DNA of 64,000 nt, taken from assembly GCA_023159155.1 (NCBI GenBank), contig JAJNNX010000012.1, positions 1-64,000 on the forward strand, written 5' to 3'. The position numbers and the translations under genes were made by a program. Of this stretch, positions 38,351-49,173 are shown in pieces (the stretch's first letter is position 1; each line of letters begins with the position of its first letter). The notes beneath the pieces were generated by a model, which saw nothing but the letters and a program-made list of their open reading frames with translations, searched no databases and was not told where the DNA came from. The DNA comes from Ustulina deusta. Taxonomy: Eukaryota > Ascomycota > Sordariomycetes > Xylariales > Xylariaceae.

Positions 38351-39718
38351 CTACCTATCCCGAACGCTCCGAACAGTCTGGGCAATGACACCATCAGGCG
38401 CTTCCTTACTATCCAGCACGGAGGGGTTAGTACGAAATTCATCGGATTCCACGATATCCTGGACGACCCCCAGTACGTTTCGCTCTATGACAACTGCCGA
38501 ACTGTTTGAAAGTGTCATATCTAGTTTTAAGACTCGAGCTAGGTATCGCAACAGGCTCTGAAGCTGCCTCCGCTTCTCGTCGCTTGACCCCGGACCACCG
38601 GCATTAACACCCTTCGTAAAAAGCGCAGGTGCGTATGTGACTATCACTGCAGGTTGGTTGACGGAACCATCAACATTGAGATCGGCCACAAGCGAGGACT
38701 TGGTCTCGACCTCCAAGTCTTCCCATACCGAGTCGTACAGCTGGGCCGTTGATAGAATCGTGACCCTGCCCATGCAGAGCAGCCTCATCAGGGCGCGGTC
38801 CTCGGTATTAGCGACTTCGAGTTGCCTGAATCCTTTGCAATGCAGCATCTGGCCCCGGCGCACTAGTATGAGGTTGTACGCATCTCGTAGGCCCATGTCG
38901 CCCGAGATGACGCCCTGCGTAGCGTCATAGACGTTCCGGTACGCGTCCAAGACGGGCTGGGTCATGTTTCTGGCGCCAGTCCAGTCTTCGTGGCCACTCG
39001 CGCCCGCAAGGTCGAGCAGCTGCTCCATGAACCGCAGCTCAAAAGTGCGCAGGTGGCCCCGAAGCTCAAGTAAAGCCGTCAGAGACACGGGGACGTTCTC
39101 AGCCTGGGCCAGCTGGCCGAAGTTAAACTCGGCCCCAAGCTTCATGCTGCGCAAGATGTTGGCCTTGTGTTCCTCGGGCAGGCGGTTTATGCTGGGGACA
39201 AGACCGGCCTCGACGGCTTTGAGAAGGATACGGTCGTGGTTCTGCGTCGAGATGTCCTCGCCCGTCTTGGCGCGGTAGTCGGATGCCAGCTCCGGGTCCT
39301 TTCCGAGGTCGTTGATCACGATGGTGGTGAGTAACGCGATGAAATCCTCGTTCCTTTTGAGTCCGGCTTTGAACACGTGCCGCATCCAGTCGAAGGACTC
39401 CCGTGTCAGGGCAACGGCTTCGGGTTGCGCCCGGCGGAAAGTATCGTATTGGTCGTTGTAGATCCACCGAAGAGCCATGAGACCAACGAGAGTACGGTTC
39501 ACTTCATCAAATTGGCTGCCAAACAGGATTTGCGACGGCGACGCCGTGGGCGGAGACGTCGCATTTGAATTGGAGATAGAGTATGCCCGCTTGAGACGTT
39601 CAAGTTCCGGGGCAAATTGGTCTTGAACTAAACGGAGGATCTTTTCGTCGTCCGAAGCGGCGAAGAACCATATCTTGTCGAATTCGCAGTATACAGAGCT
39701 GGGTTGCGAAACCGTCAT
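38351..39718 (-). CDS. Conserved fungal protein of unknown function, helical
   Basis: This is a single uninterrupted frame of 455 residues, starting MTVSQPSSVYCEFDKIWFFA. The sequence is regular in codon use and mostly helical in character. Marked segments are FDEVNRTLVGLMALRWIYND, FIALLTTIVINDLGKDPELA, HDRILLKAVEAGLVPSINRL, and the C-terminal SLLRYLARVLKLDMTLSNSS. I see no signal peptide or membrane segment. The segments around INDLGKDPEL and HDRILLKA remind me of a fungal protein family filed under DUF6829, but this is from memory and unverified. No catalytic motif is recognisable and I assign no function. Confidence 0.8.
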   Translation of the reverse strand: MTVSQPSSVYCEFDKIWFFAASDDEKILRLVQDQFAPELERLKRAYSISNSNATSPPTASPSQILFGSQFDEVNRTLVGLMALRWIYNDQYDTFRRAQPEAVALTRESFDWMRHVFKAGLKRNEDFIALLTTIVINDLGKDPELASDYRAKTGEDISTQNHDRILLKAVEAGLVPSINRLPEEHKANILRSMKLGAEFNFGQLAQAENVPVSLTALLELRGHLRTFELRFMEQLLDLAGASGHEDWTGARNMTQPVLDAYRNVYDATQGVISGDMGLRDAYNLILVRRGQMLHCKGFRQLEVANTEDRALMRLLCMGRVTILSTAQLYDSVWEDLEVETKSSLVADLNVDGSVNQPAVIVTYAPALFTKGVNAGGPGSSDEKRRQLQSLLRYLARVLKLDMTLSNSSAVVIERNVLGVVQDIVESDEFRTNPSVLDSKEAPDGVIAQTVRSVRDR

Positions 39719-40309
39719 CGTTGCTAACTGTCGAGTCTTGTTTAGCTGACCGTTGTTGTAACTTGTAATGGCCCACAGAATCTTCTGCTCGCCGCCGTGA
39801 GCAGCTAGACACTACCTAGTCTAAGTAGGCTGTGCAATGACGTGGTGGTGAGAAACCGCCTACATTGGATAAGTAAGCATCCCTCAACATATTACATGCC
39901 TCGTTAAGTGCTACAAACCATCCTAGCTGATAACGGATAATTATATGATGAAAATCATTTAATAGTCGTAATGAAATTTAGCATCATGACAGTAAAGATG
40001 ATTTAAGCTTAACTATATCTCTATACTTTATATTATTTGACAGAACGTATCTACGAACCCCTGCATTAGAGGTTAATGAATTCGATAATACACGAATGAG
40101 ACTGTAGATGAGGATGTGAAGCTTTGATCATAGCCTAGTCACGGAATAACTACGCTACGACTCTTGTGATGACATCGCGATAGAATTCTCAACAATGTCT
40201 GAGCTCTGGGCTGAGACACCAGCCTAACAATTAGATATTACTTATCTGAAGACTAATTGACTAATACGCGGTCATTGTAGGCAATGTGTAAAGATTTGAA
40301 GTAATAGAT
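39719..40309. other. Intergenic, mildly AT-rich
   Basis: 591 bp after the conserved gene's start, with its promoter at the left. The rest is AT-rich and leads into the retroelement relic. No gene is supported. Confidence 0.5.
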
Positions 40310-40792
40310 ATGGTGCAGTCGGTGGGAAGGAACAGGCCGGCTCATTTTCGGACAACTCACGAGAATCATGCACATCCAATAGTTTTCGGGATTAGAGACC
40401 ATGTGCAATTCAGAGAGGGCATCGATTGGTGGAATTTCTACCTCTCTAAGGATGGCGTGCGAGAACACGCAATGGATGCGAACAGGAGGGCCATCGTGCA
40501 ACCAGGCTTCCCACAGCTGCTTAGAGGGTCAGCTGAATCATGGTGGGCCGGAGAGATATCCTCTACTATAAGACGCGAATGCTTTGGAAACCTGGAAATA
40601 ACGATGGAAAGGATACTCGAAGGATTTAAGCTCGACACAGCGGATGCTCTGAACCAACTGAAGAGCCCACAAGCAATGGTCTACCCAATCGGAGATTGCC
40701 AGAACTCATTTCTCCTTTGCAACAGAGGACAGAAAATAGGCTGTGCATCAAAGAAGTTATGGAAAGATCTCCGGCTTGCGGGTAGCAGGTAG
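40310..40792 (+). pseudogene. Gag-like retroelement relic
   Basis: This open frame of 160 codons resembles the gag-like protein of fungal retroelements. SAESWWAGEISSTIRRE is followed about 20 residues later by ERILEGFKLDTADALNQLKS, which matches the usual pattern of W(Y/W)..EL....R.. then a long helix ending in RFK.PP..AL..L. The N-terminal membrane-distal portion (FREGIDWWNFYLSK) sits where such proteins have a VDRL-like helix. No protease, reverse transcriptase or LTRs follow. I therefore read it as an isolated, ageing fragment; base composition is normal, so it was not RIPed. It could instead be a domesticated single gene, which I cannot exclude. Confidence 0.45.
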
Positions 40793-42178
40793 TATGGGGG
40801 GCTCCATTTTCGGATGCCAAAACCTGCAGTCCTGTCTTTAATATTTGTATGCAATACAGCCCATGAGGTAGCATAACAACACAGCTGTCCTGTTCATTCT
40901 ACTTCAAAAAAATAGCATATGAAAAATATCAGTATCTTTAAAATTACCGTATGCTATATATTATCAAAAGTTTTCGCCCTTCCTCTATTGAAGATAAGAC
41001 AATCGTTATGATATATCTTAATGATTTTACCCCGGTTACAGTGACATAATAAAGTACAGCATCCTCGAGGTACGAGGGGCTCCATTTTAATGCTTACATA
41101 CCTGCTCTCTTATGTAGGGAAGTAGGGCAGCTGAAATCTTACCGAAGCTCAGCATGGCTTGCTAACATACCAGCAGAATTATTGGAATAATAAGCGGGAA
41201 GGTAGCATCGGGCCATGAAACCTTTTTTGCTTTTGCTACAGTTTCCGTCGTCACCTATGGCTTTAGGACCTGGTCCTTAGTTACTGTCACCGCACCAAAC
41301 AGACCACCGCATAGGCCAATAACTACCCTATATAAGCTAAGGTTGCAGACTCTGCTAGACCATGGTAGATAGAACTCCCTCGTTGTGCAATAACAATAAT
41401 TCATTTCTAGTATCGCCAGCAGTAGGAACTGTGACAGTTACCACTAATTGTTATATTGTTTGTAGTAGGTCAAGTCTAATGCGGCTCTGTGGTGCAAGTT
41501 AGTCTAATTAGCCAGTCATGAACCTGGGCAACCCCAAGAATACAATACGCAGTACTCTTCCCGACCAATAAAATTTGTATTATCATTATGGTTAGCAGAT
41601 TCACAGGCAACTGCCCCAGCCTACCGGAGCCTACAGCCCTGAGCCTCCACGGTTGTAAAGTATCATGAACCATATGAGCACTACAAAAATTGGCCCGCTG
41701 GAGAGAGCCAGCCGGCTTACCCCTTTCCCAAAACAAGACTCGGGCACCCAATTCATCAACAATTGAAGGCGGCCAATATTGAACGCCAGGAACCGAGTCC
41801 TGGAATAAGATGGCATGCATGGTTAGCAATATGTTCAATACTCTGAGAAAGTCGGTGAGAACGACAAGCTGAAGTACGAAGAGCATTACATGGCGTCTTC
41901 ACGATATTGGTCGAGGCAAGCCAAGCCTGTGAGCTGGATGTAACATACGAGTGGGAATTCCGCCGACGCGACGGCTACGGCTCTAGCCTCAGATGGTGGT
42001 ATTAACAATAGGCAGGAACTTATGAGAGAGAGATGGTCCATGGTTTCACTAAATATAAAAGTCAGGCTGTGCCCACGCTTTCATCTACAGAGACCAACAC
42101 ATCAATCCATTCACATCAAGCAACATCATTCAACCTCTATACTCATTAGAAGTCCACTCAATCGCCATTCTAAACACT
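40793..42178. other. Intergenic with short repeats
   Basis: About 1.4 kb. GGGGCTCCATTTT occurs at about 40,798 and again near 41,087, possibly remnants of one element. A 136-codon open stretch on the minus strand (41476-41886) lacks any supporting motif. The right end contains the promoter of the beta-barrel gene. Confidence 0.5.
42054..42060 (+). promoter_or_regulatory. TATA box of the beta-barrel gene
   Basis: TATAAAA lies 125 bp upstream of the start codon at 42179, a normal spacing for a strongly expressed secreted-protein gene. Confidence 0.55.
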
Positions 42179-42603
42179 ATGTATTCCAAAGCACTGATCC
42201 TCGCTGCCGTGGCGGCATTCGCGAGCACTGTTGCCGCTACCGCTGGTGACATGACCTGGTTTCATCCAGTAAGTATCCTTAGACATGGTTCACATTAGCT
42301 CTCGTCAATTTCATTATTTACCAACACTTCTAACTCTATGTCTTTTCTCCCTCACGCTCGCTGTGATTCCAGGGCCTCGGTGCCTGCGGCGACAGGAACC
42401 AAGACGGTGGCCCAGCCGTAGCACTAATATCCTATGCCATCTTCCCACCACTGGACCCATTTCTCCATGTCCCGGTGATTGATGCCATCCATTCCCTGAA
42501 GAGTAGTAACTACAGATGCAGCATTCTCGGTTTCCCATTGTGGAAACACTTTCTCCGCGAACTTCTCTTCGTAGAAATCGAGAAGCCTCAAAGCCGGGTT
42601 TGA
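42179..42603 (+). pseudogene. Truncated secreted double-psi beta-barrel (RlpA-like) gene
   Basis: Exon 1 (42179-42268) encodes a clean signal peptide (MYSKALILAAVAAFASTVAA) and the start of the mature protein, GDMTWFHP. After an intron of 104 nt (GTAAGT...TTCCAG), exon 2 from 42373 reads GLGACGDRNQDGGPAVALIS. This is the opening of barwin/RlpA-like double-psi beta-barrel proteins, which normally continue with a core ending in a conserved D-x-C motif. Here family similarity stops at about 42,430, and the frame runs on only because it crosses the antisense of the NRPS-like gene's end, to a stop at about 42,603. The gene is thus broken by a rearrangement. Intact relatives are small secreted fungal proteins, some of them plant- or wall-associated. 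Confidence 0.7.
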
Positions 42604-43970
42604 ATCCGCTAAGTCGTTTCCGGCTTGGAGAGCGTCGAGGTCGTCGGCTGACTTACGGAGACGCATAAGCCACTCTTGGCGAGAGACGACATCAACAGAG
42701 GTTCCTCTGTCGTGCTTCGACTTCAAGTCGCTCAGCGTACTCAGAATAACAGGCAGAATGTCTCCCCAGCTCGTACGCTGTAAATTTACCAGGTGGTAGA
42801 CTAGGACATCCGTGGGTTGCTCCTGGTTCAAACCCGCCCAGCCCTTTAACAGAAGCCCAGCTACGACATCTGCTAACACGTCGACTGGGAACCAGTCTAC
42901 GTCCTTTACATTACAATCATAGTTACCAAAGGAGTCAGGGAGAGCTCCCAGGATTCCAGATCCCCGAATAAGACGTGGAATCCATTCGTTAGGGTTCCAA
43001 CATCCGGGACTGTGAGTAGCGCCGCAGACCTGACCAACACGTGCCACGGCGATTGGTATTTAGAGTTTTTCGTTAGCGTACGCAAGCATACGCTCAGCTA
43101 GATACTTGCTCTCACTGTAGCCAGTTGCAGCTGGCACCGACAAGTCCTCGAGGACTTTTTCTGGCACAACTTGGTCGGGGCGCAAAGCTAGGTCCATGAC
43201 GGCACTGATGGAGGATAGGAACAAGATAGCTGGACGTAGGGCGCTTTGTGCGGAGAACTTACACAAGTTCTCGACACCGACGAGGTGGTGCGTGAACGAC
43301 GACAAGGGAAGGCTGAAATCGACGGACCAAGCATTGTGGGCTATCAGTGTCACAGATGAAGACAACACCTTGAAGATTTCTGGAGTAAGATTGAAAGTGG
43401 CATGCGTCAGGTCTGCTTCGAGGGAGTGAACGTTTTCCGGGAATGTGGTGGGCAGTTGCGGATCGACCTTTGTTTAGATATTAGTGATGTGTAGCCGCCA
43501 GGAGCCGGTAGCGACAGCGTCCTAGCACTTCGTAGAATGAACTCGTGGGTATATTTGCAGTGCTTTGGAATACCAGTGGTTCCAGAGGTATGGCAGACAA
43601 ATGCGCCGTCTCTTTTGGCTTTGTCGAGAGCCTTCCGGTAGGGGTATGGCTGGGATGAGTGGGTTGATCAAGTGCTCCATTGACGCAATCTCGAGGAGTC
43701 GCATCGGCCTTGCATTCAGAATTTCATCAACTGTGGGCGTGATTGGCCCTGCCACAATGGTTTTGGTACAGCTTAAGCTCTCCAGTAGAGCAACATGAGC
43801 CACGAGACTGTTACGTGGGCTGGTGAGAAACAACTGTCATCATGTCACTGTCAACCCTGGGCGCCTCCAAAGGGGCTTCTTACCTTGTATCCCGCCTTGA
43901 TGGCCCCGATGAAAGCGAAGACATAACGGAAGTCATTGGCTAAGTATCTCATCGGATGGCGCATTCATTG
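42424..43970 (-). pseudogene. Internally deleted NRPS-like (A-R) reductase relic
   Basis: The N-terminal part is from an adenylation domain: DFRYVFAFIGAIKAGYK, an intron (GTAAGA...GACAG), then MFLTSPRNSLVAHVALLESL. A frameshift follows at about 43,630. The next frame carries the A3 core motif VCHTSGTTGIPK and THEFILRSA. Almost at once the sequence jumps to a thioester-reductase (NAD-binding, SDR-like) domain: VTLIAHNAWSVDFSLPL, then TGYSESKYLAERML. The rest of the adenylation domain and the carrier domain are missing. A TAA stop lies at 43060-43062, and the C-terminal 206 codons then run on in the same frame (AVARVGQVCGATHSPGCW to the stop at 42424). Intact relatives activate a carboxylic acid and reduce it to the aldehyde. 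Confidence 0.8.
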
Positions 43971-44509
43971 CAATGCAAGTGAGGGGCGGGAGTCAAGGGA
44001 AGAAGCGTTTGCCCCGCATCGTCTGCTACCTTCGATGTCAGACTCGCACCATGCAGCCTCATCAAGCCGTCGGCATGTTCGCTTAGTAGACTCGGCGCCG
44101 GAAGGGCGAAATCGTCGGCCGTAGGATTCGTTATCTGCGTAGGTAGCAGCGGTCTCGGTTTCATTTTCGCTTCACATGGTTTTCGCATCTCATTAACAAA
44201 GGGGGTTAACGTTTAGCCCTCACAAATGAGCTCATGCGCTCCTATCCATCGAATTCAAGTCCAAATGACAGAACCCTGGTCAATCGAAACAGAACGCGCC
44301 CAATTCTTTGTAGGAGCGGGTTAAGTGATGATGTCTATCTGGGTATTAGTATGTATACGTGTAGTAAGGCATTGTGAAAGCCCAAGGGCTATAGGGTTAT
44401 GTAGATAGGTCTGTATTAGGTAGCTAAATGCGGCTATAGAAACCTATGTCCAACACAATGACCAGCTGACTCTACACTAGATGCAAAACTCTTTTCAGGT
44501 TTGGCTTCA
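43971..44509. other. Gap between two relics
   Basis: 539 bp. The part next to the NRPS-like relic may be its eroded 5' end (a weak MKPRPLLPTQI-like stretch on the minus strand at about 44,130-44,165). Nothing else is supported. Confidence 0.4.
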
Positions 44510-46477
44510 TCAATGTGCAAGACCCAATTCATGGATGATTATATCCGCGGCCTTCTCGCCGATGACGTATGCGGTATTGGCAGTATGAGCACCAATGTTG
44601 CCAGGCGCGATACTGAGATCCGCAACCTTCAATGCTTGGACGCCATATACACCGAGGCTCGAATCCACGACGCCCAACTTGTCGGGTTCTCCCATCTTGC
44701 ATGTCCCCAGTGAATGCCACGTCGTCATGATATTCTCGCGCAGCCACTGATCAATTGTCGCGTCGTCTTCCGGCGTATATTGGATGTTGGGTATAGTTTC
44801 TGGAAGCGCCTCTGCTATGTCGATGCATGCTGCGTCGGAGTTGGCTGCGAATGGTGGATGGCCTTGAGGTACCTCTCCGCGATATACTGATCTGCGACGC
44901 GCGATCTCCCGCTGTAATTATCTTGTATGCCCACCTACATTTCTTCACATCATTGCCGCCAGCATCTCCAAAGAAGCCGGAATCGAAGTCAAGTTTATCA
45001 TCTAGGCTCGGACCTGTGATATGAACATGGCCGCGAGAGGCAGGGTAGGGACTGAATATATTATGGCCGAAGTACTGCGCAACAGGAAGACCAATCGGTA
45101 CCCCAGGGAAGCTAGACAAACATTAGAACCATTAAAGTAGCATCACGGAGGTGCGCGTGGATCTGCTCACGCATTGTAGGCCGCCATAACAATCAAGGGC
45201 TTGTTCTCATTGTGCTTCCATTCCTTCTCCCAGGCCTTTTGAAACTCAGGACCCAGTGCCGCAACATCGCTCTCTGTAGGTCGTAGCTTGCAAGTGATGT
45301 CCGCGGCATTCCAGCCCAAGAGTTTCCGCGTTTCGGGGTTTTCCATGTCAAAACGGCCGCCGTTGATTGCATCGTGCGTCTCGTCCGGGTTCAAGCTAGA
45401 CTTGTACGGGTATCCCATCAGATGATGATCTTCATATCCATCACCAACCCCGGCGAGCTCGACAACGGGTTTCACCCCCGCTTGCTTTAGTATCTGAGGG
45501 TTACCAATGCCGGACCTTTCGAGTATAGCCGGGGTGCCAAATGCCCCACTGGAGACGACCACCATTCTTCGAGCTTTGACAGATCGAGCCTCCGATCCGG
45601 CCGATGCCGAGCTCGACCTGTAAACGACACCGGTGGCGCGCTTATCGTCGAGTATAACCCGTTCTACTTTCGCTTCGACGACAACATGCAGGTTTGGGTG
45701 CTTGCCACCCTCGAGCCTGGGATGCAAGTACGAATGAGCAGCGTCTTGTCTCAACCCGTCTGGGCCCACGAAACGCATGGCGCGCATTGCACCGTTGCAA
45801 CTATCGAGATCACCCAAGTCCTCAACCTCGGGGTAACCTACTGCCCTCAAGGCGGCAAGAAAGTCGTCTTCGACTCGAGTGCACGATGTGTGCCACTAGA
45901 AATGATCACTGGGCCGTCGGATCCATGTAATTCTTTCGCCCCTGGCCCGTGGTACGTTTCAAGCTGGCACATTTAGCACTTGGTGTTTGCAGGACTGGCA
46001 CTGGGGGGTACCTTTTTCATATATGGCAGTAGCTCGTCGGCAGACCATCCGGGCACTGACCAGGAGTCAAGGTCAGTTCGCTGGGCTCGGCTGTAGAGTG
46101 AGAAGTTCACGGAAGAACCCCCGCCGAGAACGCTCGTGGTTGGGACGACGAGCTCTCGATCAGCAAGGAACTCGGATTTCTTGCTGGCGTGGAACGCAAT
46201 GGTCTTGGTGCCGGGTGCCAAGTTGGCAAAGAAGAAGGCCGGATGTACGATGAGGGGGTTGTTGCGGTTGTCTGGGCCTCCTTCAATGACCAAGACAATG
46301 AGATTAGGGTCTGCATCTGCAAGCCTAGAGGCGATAATGCATCCGGCAGTTCCACCTACGGTTGTCAGTTAGTGCAAGCTGGTTGTATCCAGCAGTCGCG
46401 AATCCTTCGATCTTACCTCCGGCGATGATTACGTCGACCTCCTGGATGGTATCGGGAAGCTGAGTGCAGAGACCCAT
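44510..46477 (-). pseudogene. Alcohol-oxidase-type GMC oxidoreductase, two frameshifts
   Basis: From the ATG at 46477, exon 1 reads into the FAD-binding glycine motif (VDVIIAGG), which is completed after an intron as GTAGCIIASRLAD. Then follow VIEGGPDNRNNPLIVHPAFF, VLGGGSSVNFSLYSRAQRTD and, after a second intron, LETYHGPGAKELHGSDGPV. The frame breaks near 45,885 (after SSGTH) and resumes as TRVEDDFLAALRAVGYPEVE. A third intron removes GTGAGC...GTCTAG near 45,120-45,175. A second break near 44,925 separates CRWAYK from REIARRRSVYRGE. The C-terminus keeps the catalytic histidine region TTWHSLGTCKMG and NIGAHTANTAYVIGEKAAD. Intact relatives oxidise short primary alcohols to aldehydes with O2, usually in peroxisomes. 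All conserved blocks are present, so the loss is recent. Sequencing error could mimic either frameshift. Confidence 0.8.
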
Positions 46478-47104
46478 GGTGAGCCTTCCGATCGAACGAG
46501 TAACTGGGGGTTAACAACTGGGGGGAAAGGAGCCTGGACGTCAGGAGGAGAGAGGACAAATAGCCGAGATGGTAAGTGAAACGATTCTGTGTGGATGCGA
46601 CAGATGATATCCGAACGTCGATGTCTCAGGAAAGGGGGAATGGAGGGGCCAAGGTCTAACTATGATGGGAGAGCTTGTTGCTTGCTGCCTAAATTTGAAG
46701 GGCTGGCTCTTTGTTGCTTGTTGCAGCCGCAATAAGACTCTGCTACAAGCATAGCCCGGTTGCCCCTCTTCTCCTGTTCGTTCGACTCTGACAGAAATCG
46801 AAAGCCTACAATTGGAGACAACGCCTCAGCTATGTATGCAAGGCGGCTGACAACCTGACTGGCTTCCGATGAGATGCCGATTGGGGCTTTCTTAGGGAGC
46901 CAAGATAGCATGCACAAACTCATCAAACCCAGTCGACTTTTGGATGACAATCTCCCTGATATCCTCTCATATGCGCCGATGACAGTAAATTACATGGGAA
47001 CGCTTCGAATCGTAGCCTATTCGAGAGAGGTTTGTTTGGCAAAACTAATCGTACTAGGGAAATATGTGACGTTCGTGCCCAAGTGTAGTCAACCTGTTCA
47101 CGCC
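46478..47104. other. Divergent intergenic region
   Basis: 627 bp upstream of both the GMC relic (-) and the coiled-coil gene (+). No gene is supported. Confidence 0.5.
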
Positions 47105-49173
47105 TCCGCTAACAGTGTGTAAGACGAGACAATCTGCCAGCGAATTTGGATGCATTAGTCGAGAAGGAGATGGATGTATTCGATGGAGCTCAGCGTAGTA
47201 TGACTACTATCCGAACTAGCGGCGATGCGCATTTTGGCCCTGGTGGCATGGTCAGTAAGAGCTTTGTTTTATGCGAGCTTTCATTTACCAGATTCTAGGT
47301 TTCAAGAATTATCGACTGCCTGACAAATGAGAAGAAAGGCAAGGCTATGCTCGGCCCAAACGTAGCAGCTCTGAAGAAGGCAGTCGAGCGGTGCGCCGAA
47401 GTCAGTTCTGATGTTATCAATGACTTTAACGACTGGAAGATGATTGCTCAGGAGCTGAGTGAGCTAATTACCGGCGAGCTAGGTAAGATCGAGTCCTTGC
47501 CTTAATGGAAGAAGCTTTTATTAATAGACTTCCCCTATAGTTCAAGTTGAGAAACAGAAACAAACAGACTAGACCAAAGAACAAGAAGCCATAATCTGGG
47601 AGAAATACCACCAATCCCAGAAAGACATCGGCGAAACGCAGAAGAAGAAATATGAAGAACAGTAGGAGAAAGCTGTGAAGGAGTTTAGAAAAGAACTCAA
47701 AAAGCAGACTTCAGGTATTATGGTTTTCGGTAAACAACAACTTTGATAATGAGCTGACCACGCTTCAGTAAAGAGGAACATGAGAACTATTATTGCTAGC
47801 GAAGGGTTGAACATGGGTTTCGGTGCGGTGAATGGTGTCATAAACATTATAGCTGCGGGTACCAGATGTCGCCATAGAAGGACTCAAAGCTGTCGGTAGT
47901 TTTGGTTCACTTGGCCAAGGTGGTGACCCATATGCGAGTCGTAGTCAATCTTCGCAACCACAAGTTGGCGCTGATCAGCTGACCACGAGCAACCCCCCTC
48001 TTGGGTGATGCGGCATTCATGGAGGCAAATCGGGTATTAACCGCGGTTCAAAATTTCGAGCATACCTGCCGACTCGATTTCACCCCTCCAGAAAAGATGA
48101 GCGGTAACAGAGCCCTCCTCGAGGATGCTGTAGACCAGATCCGGCGATTGAAAGAAGAGATAGGCACACAGAATACCCCGGGATCATTTCACATTTGCAC
48201 GGCCATTCTAGATCTAATTTTGGCAATTGGCAATGATGCTATGAAGGCTTTCCAGAATGGGCTTGACGATGATTCATACGATGCTATCGTGCGCGATTGG
48301 ATCGCCCGGTGCAAAGGCCCTCGGAATAACGCCACAGCGTTTAAAGCTAAAGCTGATTTACAACCTAGACAAGCTTTCGGAGTAACCATGCCGGGCTTAC
48401 AATGGGAAAACTCTCCCAACTCGCAAACCAAACTCGCTGACAGTCAGCAACTGCTGGAGAAAAAAGCCCAACTGATGCTCACAATGAAACTCGCTATGGA
48501 AGCAGCGAAAAGAGACTACGACACTAAGGCATCGAGAGCAGTAGAAACCGAGGGAAAATTGACGGCACTGACAGCTTCCCTCGCCCAACTTGTCTCGAGC
48601 CAAGGTTTGCTGGAAAAAGTGAATAAGCTTCTTCGACAAGCCATCAAAGCAATTAGCCAACTACAAAACGAGGTGAGGCGACTGGTGAGCTACTTTCATG
48701 CAATATCCGAGACTATTCGCGTGATTGTCATCACCGATTGCGACTATTACCTGAATCTGGCCCGAACGCTGGGAGAGAATCTTGGCGATAGAGAACTCTT
48801 CCAATCTTGTGCTGATGAGCTTTTCCACGCCCTAGTAGGGCTGCGTGGAGACTTTGCCGTTGTTTACGCCAATGCCCGTTTCTACCAAGAGGTGTCGAAT
48901 ACATATATTACGCGAGCTATGCACGAAGTGTGCAGCCTTCCTATCGACCTCGATATGGCTGCCCAAATCGCGGCCCAGGAGAAGCTGGAGGTAGCCACCA
49001 ACAACGCGGCAGAGCGGGTTCGGAAGTTGGGCCTCCACCAGTGTAGGGCGGTGCAGGCAAGTCTTGAAAGTGGTATCAAGGCTATTGAGACCGAAGCTCA
49101 GAAACAGCCTGGCCTTCTAAGCGCAATGAACAAGCAACAAGCAGTCATCCGAGAAGCCAATAGAACGTTTTAG
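47105..49173 (+). pseudogene. Coiled-coil protein gene, degraded 5' half, open 3' half
   Basis: From about 47,130 the plus strand reads as helical coding sequence (ALVEKEMDVFDGAQRSM). Introns at about 47,270-47,299, 47,482-47,541 and 47,716-47,768 have usable ends. Two TAG stops (about 47,571 and 47,663) follow or replace glutamine-rich positions. A hydrophobic segment (GFGAVNGVINIIAAG) follows at about 47,815. Two small frame breaks lie near 47,865 and 48,005. From 48,019 (ATG) to 49,173 the frame is open for 384 codons of almost pure amphipathic helix. It includes a long coiled coil (KLADSQQLLEKKAQLMLTMK and onward) and ends in AVIREANRTF. A further helical piece ending at 49,346 may be a lost last exon. 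The layout, helical arms around one hydrophobic segment, resembles alpha-helical membrane-inserting proteins, but I cannot assign a family or function. Confidence 0.55.

Noticed and set aside
41476..41886. 136-codon minus-strand open stretch as a gene
   Set aside because: No recognisable domain, biased composition or conserved neighbour; probably chance.
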